Part shown: positions 7,224 through 9,914 of the stretch, piece after piece
How the letters are laid out: every line of letters starts with the position of its first letter
How positions within the stretch are numbered: position 1 is the first letter of the stretch
Source: Moraxellaceae bacterium
GTDB lineage: Bacteria > Pseudomonadota > Gammaproteobacteria > Pseudomonadales > Moraxellaceae
Assembly (NCBI GenBank): GCA_014378805.1
Contig: JACMMY010000034.1
Coordinates: forward strand, 1 to 9,914
DNA: 9,914 bases
Direction of reading: 5' to 3'
Position numbers and translations under genes: made by a program
The notes under the pieces: model-generated
Told to the model about the DNA's origin: nothing
Database searches by the model: none
The model's input: the letters and a program-made list of their open reading frames with translations, nothing else

Positions 7224-8715
7224 ATTCGCCGGCTTTTAAATCGCTCTCATGCTCAATCTCAGATTCATCGGCATCCAAATCGGCGCCCAAACCTAATTTT
7301 TTTAAGCGATATCGCAATGACCGGAACGACATGCCCAATTTTTTCGCGGCTGCTGTTCGATTCCAGAGACTAGCATCCAATGCTTGCTGAATAATATGTC
7401 GCTCAATTTCCTGTAAATAAATCTCTAAACCTTGAGCAGGTAGATTTTTCAATGACGGCACTGTGTTCAGTCCGTTCACAACCGGCGTCCCCAAACTTTG
7501 ATTGGCATTTTCAGTTAGGCGTAATCGTGAATCAATATTTGAGGGATAATCAAATGGATGTGCATCAATCAGTTTTAAGTGTTCTGGCAAAATCACGCCG
7601 TCATCACATAAAGTCAGTGCGCGTTCCAGCGTATTTTGCAACTCTCGCACATTGCCAGGAAACGCGTAGCTGAGCAATTGCTGCTGTGCCGCTTTTGACA
7701 ATTTAGGGGGTGTAATTCCCCAATCGTTGCATAAGCGTTGCAAGAAAGTATTCGCCAACAAAAGAATATCATCGCCGCGATCACGCAGTGGTGGCACTTG
7801 CACTTCAATGACGTTAATACGATAGAACAGATCTTGGCGAAAACCGCCTGCGTTCACTTGTGCTTGAAGATTTTTATGGGTGGCACTGAGCAAACGAATA
7901 TCTACAGGCACTTCAGTTTGCGCGCCGATTGGACGAACTTTCTTTTCTTGAATTGCACGTAACAGTTTAACTTGCATCGCGAGCGGCAGATCAGCCACTT
8001 CATCCAAAAACAACGTACCGCCATGAGCCGATTGAAACAAACCAAGCTTGTCTTCACTTGCACCAGTAAAACTGCCCTTTTTATGGCCAAAGAATTCGCT
8101 TTCCATTAACTCAGCAGGAATTGCACCACAATTGACTGGAATAAATGCGCCGCTGCTTCGAGGACTCAGTAAATGAATTAAACGGGCAACGACTTCTTTA
8201 CCCGTCCCTGATTCACCACTGATATAGACGGGTGCTTGCGAACGAGCAAGTTTCGTTAGCGTAGTCCGCAAATCTTGCATGATGGGCGCATTGCCGATGA
8301 GTAAGTTTTCACTCAGTTGCGCTTCGGCATTGGCTGCGGGAGAGGGTGAGTTGACTTGCAACGCACGTTCAACGAGGGTACGAATACGCGCGAGTTCTAC
8401 TGGTTTACTGACAAAGTCAAAGGCACCTTTTTTTAATGCATCAATCGCCACATCCATACTGCCGTATGCAGTGATTACCGCGATCGGCATACTTGGATAC
8501 TCGCGCACGACATCTGCAACCAGCGTTAAACCACTGCCATCGGGTAAATTCAGGTCGGTCAAACAGAAATCAAAATTTTGCCGTTTGAGCCACTTTTGCG
8601 CATCTTTAAGCGTTCCAGCGGTTTCGGCGTCAATGCCCATGCGCAAAAGTGTCATGCGCATCAGGATCAATAAGTCTTCTTCATCATCAACGATGAGTGC
8701 AATTGGGCGTGTCAC
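7222..8715 (-). CDS. pilR: Type IV pilus sigma-54-dependent response regulator PilR
   Basis: Activates sigma-54 transcription of pilin genes when phosphorylated by the sensor kinase PilS. With GTG at 8715 as start (497 residues): the receiver domain is about 4-120, with Asp10/Asp11, phosphoacceptor Asp54 in TDLNLPDG, Thr82 and Lys104. The AAA+ domain is about 140-370, with Walker A GESGTGKE (167-174), the sigma-54 contact loop GSFTGA (214-219) and Walker B FLDE (236-239). The C-terminal Fis-type helix-turn-helix runs from WNRTAAAKKLG to YRLKKLGL (451-476) and closely matches PilR. A 21-residue Asp/Glu-rich tail follows. An upstream in-frame GTG at 8745 is possible, but GTG 8715 has AAAGGA seven bases before it and begins right at the receiver domain. 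The gene before it is the divergent rsmH, so pilS is not in its usual upstream place. Confidence 0.95.
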   Translation of the reverse strand: MTRPIALIVDDEEDLLILMRMTLLRMGIDAETAGTLKDAQKWLKRQNFDFCLTDLNLPDGSGLTLVADVVREYPSMPIAVITAYGSMDVAIDALKKGAFDFVSKPVELARIRTLVERALQVNSPSPAANAEAQLSENLLIGNAPIMQDLRTTLTKLARSQAPVYISGESGTGKEVVARLIHLLSPRSSGAFIPVNCGAIPAELMESEFFGHKKGSFTGASEDKLGLFQSAHGGTLFLDEVADLPLAMQVKLLRAIQEKKVRPIGAQTEVPVDIRLLSATHKNLQAQVNAGGFRQDLFYRINVIEVQVPPLRDRGDDILLLANTFLQRLCNDWGITPPKLSKAAQQQLLSYAFPGNVRELQNTLERALTLCDDGVILPEHLKLIDAHPFDYPSNIDSRLRLTENANQSLGTPVVNGLNTVPSLKNLPAQGLEIYLQEIERHIIQQALDASLWNRTAAAKKLGMSFRSLRYRLKKLGLGADLDADESEIEHESDLKAGE

Positions 8716-8722
8716 AAAAGAG

Positions 8723-8728
8723 TCCTTT
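8723..8728 (-). promoter_or_regulatory. Ribosome binding site deciding the pilR start
   Basis: AAAGGA on the minus strand lies seven bases before GTG 8715. It is the best Shine-Dalgarno sequence among the genes here and supports the shorter PilR over the version starting at GTG 8745. Confidence 0.75.
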
Positions 8729-8753
8729 CCAAAATGGCATTCCACGGCCTACC

Positions 8754-8781
8754 ATCATACCTGATCGTATTGGTGTGAAAA
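8754..8781 (-). promoter_or_regulatory. Candidate pilR promoter
   Basis: Read leftward, TTTTCA (8781-8776) and TATGAT (8759-8754) are separated by 16 bases and match the sigma-70 consensus at 4 and 5 of 6 positions. Transcription would start near 8747, leaving a leader of about 30 bases. No sigma-54 (-24/-12) site was seen. Confidence 0.35.
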
Positions 8782-8800
8782 TTTAATAATGATCCATGCT

Positions 8801-8835
8801 ATTGCATTTTATTTTACCGATGCAATCAATTTTTT
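8801..8835. other. AT-rich inverted repeat with T-tract in the pilR-rsmH spacer
   Basis: ATTGCAT (8801-8807) and ATGCAAT (8820-8826) form a perfect 7-bp dyad with a 12-base AT-rich centre, followed by CAA and six T (8830-8835). In the rightward direction it resembles a weak terminator, but no rightward gene precedes it. It ends 11 bases before the -35 of the rsmH promoter and about 20 bases behind the candidate pilR promoter, a position suited to a regulator or to insulating the two promoters. Confidence 0.3.
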
Positions 8836-8846
8836 ACTAAGTTTTC

Positions 8847-8874
8847 TTGACGCATCCGTTCTCGCTGCGATAAT
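8847..8874 (+). promoter_or_regulatory. Strong sigma-70 promoter for rsmH
   Basis: TTGACG (8847-8852) and GATAAT (8869-8874) are 16 bases apart, with TG-C directly before the -10 (8866-8868), making it an extended -10. Each hexamer matches consensus at five of six. Transcription should begin near 8881, about 138 bases before the rsmH start, so the transcript would have a long leader. This is the clearest promoter in the window and probably drives rsmH and whatever division and cell wall genes follow it. Confidence 0.75.
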
Positions 8875-8911
8875 GCTAGATTGCGCAGTGCAGGCTATAT
8901 ATTTTAGCGGT

Positions 8912-8925
8912 ATGCTGCAAAGCAT
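8912..8925 (+). other. Small GCAA-tetraloop hairpin in the rsmH leader
   Basis: ATGCT-GCAA-AGCAT is a perfect 5-bp stem closed by a GNRA tetraloop, in the predicted 5' leader of rsmH. It could fold in RNA, but it is short and no known leader element was recognised. The remaining leader (8926-9018) shows nothing I can name. Confidence 0.25.
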
Positions 8926-9018
8926 CAGTATATGACAATATGATTCGCAAAACCTGCTCATCATGAACCACTATGCTATTTTTCCAAAAGCTATTTTTTC
9001 ACAAGGCACGACAACCGC

Positions 9019-9914
9019 ATGACCGATGATGTTTTATTAACGGCAACAACAGTATCAGCAAATGCGCCTGCAAACGCTGAAGCCGAGCATCCATCCACGC
9101 ACTTGTCAGTGTTACTCACTGAAACGATTGATGCCTTGCTTGCAGGTCGTGATACGGGTATCTATGTCGACGCCACTTTTGGTCGTGGCGGACACACACG
9201 TGCCCTCTTAGCACGATTAGATGCGAATAGTCGTGTCTTTGCCTTTGATAAAGACCCCGATGCACAAACTGTCGGCGCAGAACTAGTTGCACTTGATCCG
9301 CGTCTCACGATGATTCATGCCAGTTTTGCGGATTTGAAACAACAACTGGCTAATCACGGGTTAAGCCATGTCGATGGCATTATGGCGGATTTAGGCGTTT
9401 CTTCGCCGCAACTGGATGTCGCGGAACGTGGTTTTAGTTTTATGAATGACGGCCCGCTCGATATGCGGATGGACAATAGCAAAGGCGTCACCGCCGCTGA
9501 TTGGTTGATGGAAATCGAAGAAGCGGATCTTGCGGATGTGCTGTATCAATTTGGCGAAGAGCGCCACAGCCGACGCATCGCCCGCGCCATTAAACTCGCT
9601 GGTCGGATGACAACCACGGCTGAACTGGCTGAAGTGGTCAAAGTCGCACATCCAAAGTGGGAAAAACACAAACATCCGGCGACACGTAGCTTCCAAGCTA
9701 TTCGTATTGCTATTAATCGAGAACTCACTGATTTAGATTTGTTTTTACCACAATCAGTTGAATGTTTAGTCGCAGGGGGACGACTTGCAGTGATTAGCTT
9801 TCATTCGCTGGAAGATCGTCGCGTGAAGCAATTCATTCAACATGAAGCCAATGGCAGTATTGAAAATACCAGCTGGACACCAATGCCATTGATTCCAAAA
9901 AATAAAATCTTAAA
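9019..9914 (+). CDS. rsmH: 16S rRNA (cytosine1402-N4)-methyltransferase, C-terminus cut by window edge
   Basis: Uses S-adenosylmethionine to methylate N4 of C1402 in the decoding centre of 16S rRNA. The 298 complete codons visible cover nearly the whole enzyme (E. coli has 313 residues). The SAM-binding motif DATFGRGGHT is at 51-60 and FDKDP at 76-80. ADLGVSSPQLD (123-133), GPLDMRMD (145-152), HPATRSFQAIRIAIN (219-233) and ISFHSLEDR (259-267) are family signatures. The N-terminus has about 27 residues before the conserved HLSVLL, longer than usual. ATG 9019 is the only ATG in that stretch, but its AAGG is 12 bases away, so the start is less certain than the gene. No mraZ precedes it. Its sequence closely resembles Acinetobacter RsmH as I remember it. 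ftsL and other dcw genes are expected to the right. Confidence 0.97.
   Translation, partial: MTDDVLLTATTVSANAPANAEAEHPSTHLSVLLTETIDALLAGRDTGIYVDATFGRGGHTRALLARLDANSRVFAFDKDPDAQTVGAELVALDPRLTMIHASFADLKQQLANHGLSHVDGIMADLGVSSPQLDVAERGFSFMNDGPLDMRMDNSKGVTAADWLMEIEEADLADVLYQFGEERHSRRIARAIKLAGRMTTTAELAEVVKVAHPKWEKHKHPATRSFQAIRIAINRELTDLDLFLPQSVECLVAGGRLAVISFHSLEDRRVKQFIQHEANGSIENTSWTPMPLIPKNKIL

Noticed and set aside
8056..8073. GSFTGA instead of GAFTGA in the PilR sigma-54 contact loop
   Set aside because: Ser at this position is a known natural variant and, as I recall, is present in Pseudomonas PilR, so it does not suggest loss of activity.
8279..8764. 161-codon open frame on the plus strand opposite pilR
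   Set aside because: Fully antisense to the receiver and early AAA+ domains of PilR; Ser/Ala-rich translation without domain features or ribosome binding site.
1..9914. Mobile elements, CRISPR arrays, toxin-antitoxin or defence genes
   Set aside because: No transposase, integrase, terminal inverted repeats, regular spaced repeats or defence domains were found; composition looks uniform across the window.

Overview
The window is an ordinary piece of gammaproteobacterial chromosome with moderate GC (roughly mid-40s percent by eye) and dense genes with short spacers. The RsmH, GuaA and PilR sequences look most like the Moraxellaceae (Acinetobacter/Psychrobacter/Moraxella relatives). That placement rests on remembered family sequences, not on a search. 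No insertion sequence, phage gene, CRISPR array, tRNA or rRNA is visible.

Layout: (1) 1-1542, minus strand: guaA (GMP synthase), cut off by the window edge about 16 residues before its expected C-terminus. (2) 1543-1811: divergent spacer with a probable guaA promoter, a near-ideal terminator-type hairpin pointing toward gpmI, and a short TTGCATATT repeat. (3) 1812-3410, plus: gpmI (cofactor-independent phosphoglycerate mutase), then a weak terminator-like hairpin. (4) about 3522-5117, plus: ctpA-type S41 carboxyl-terminal processing protease with an N-terminal membrane anchor or signal and a Ser/Thr-rich tail. (5) 5190-7034, minus: TPR plus GT41 (SPINDLY/OGT-type) glycosyltransferase, convergent with ctpA. 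(6) 7222-8715, minus: pilR, a sigma-54-dependent response regulator of type IV pili, with no pilS next to it on the side that can be seen. (7) 8716-9018: divergent spacer with a clear sigma-70 promoter for rsmH. (8) 9019-9914, plus: rsmH (16S rRNA m4C1402 methyltransferase), normally the first or second gene of the division and cell wall (dcw) cluster, cut off by the right edge.

How the genes relate: guaA, gpmI and rsmH are housekeeping genes. gpmI followed by ctpA recalls the gpmI-envC-ctpA arrangement known in pseudomonads, but envC is missing here. The least conventional part is pilR followed on the same strand by a nucleocytoplasmic-type O-glycosyltransferase, which could link protein glycosylation to surface appendages; this is only inference. 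I found no convincing new multi-gene system. The most useful leads are the unexplained terminator hairpin before gpmI and the glycosyltransferase next to pilR.
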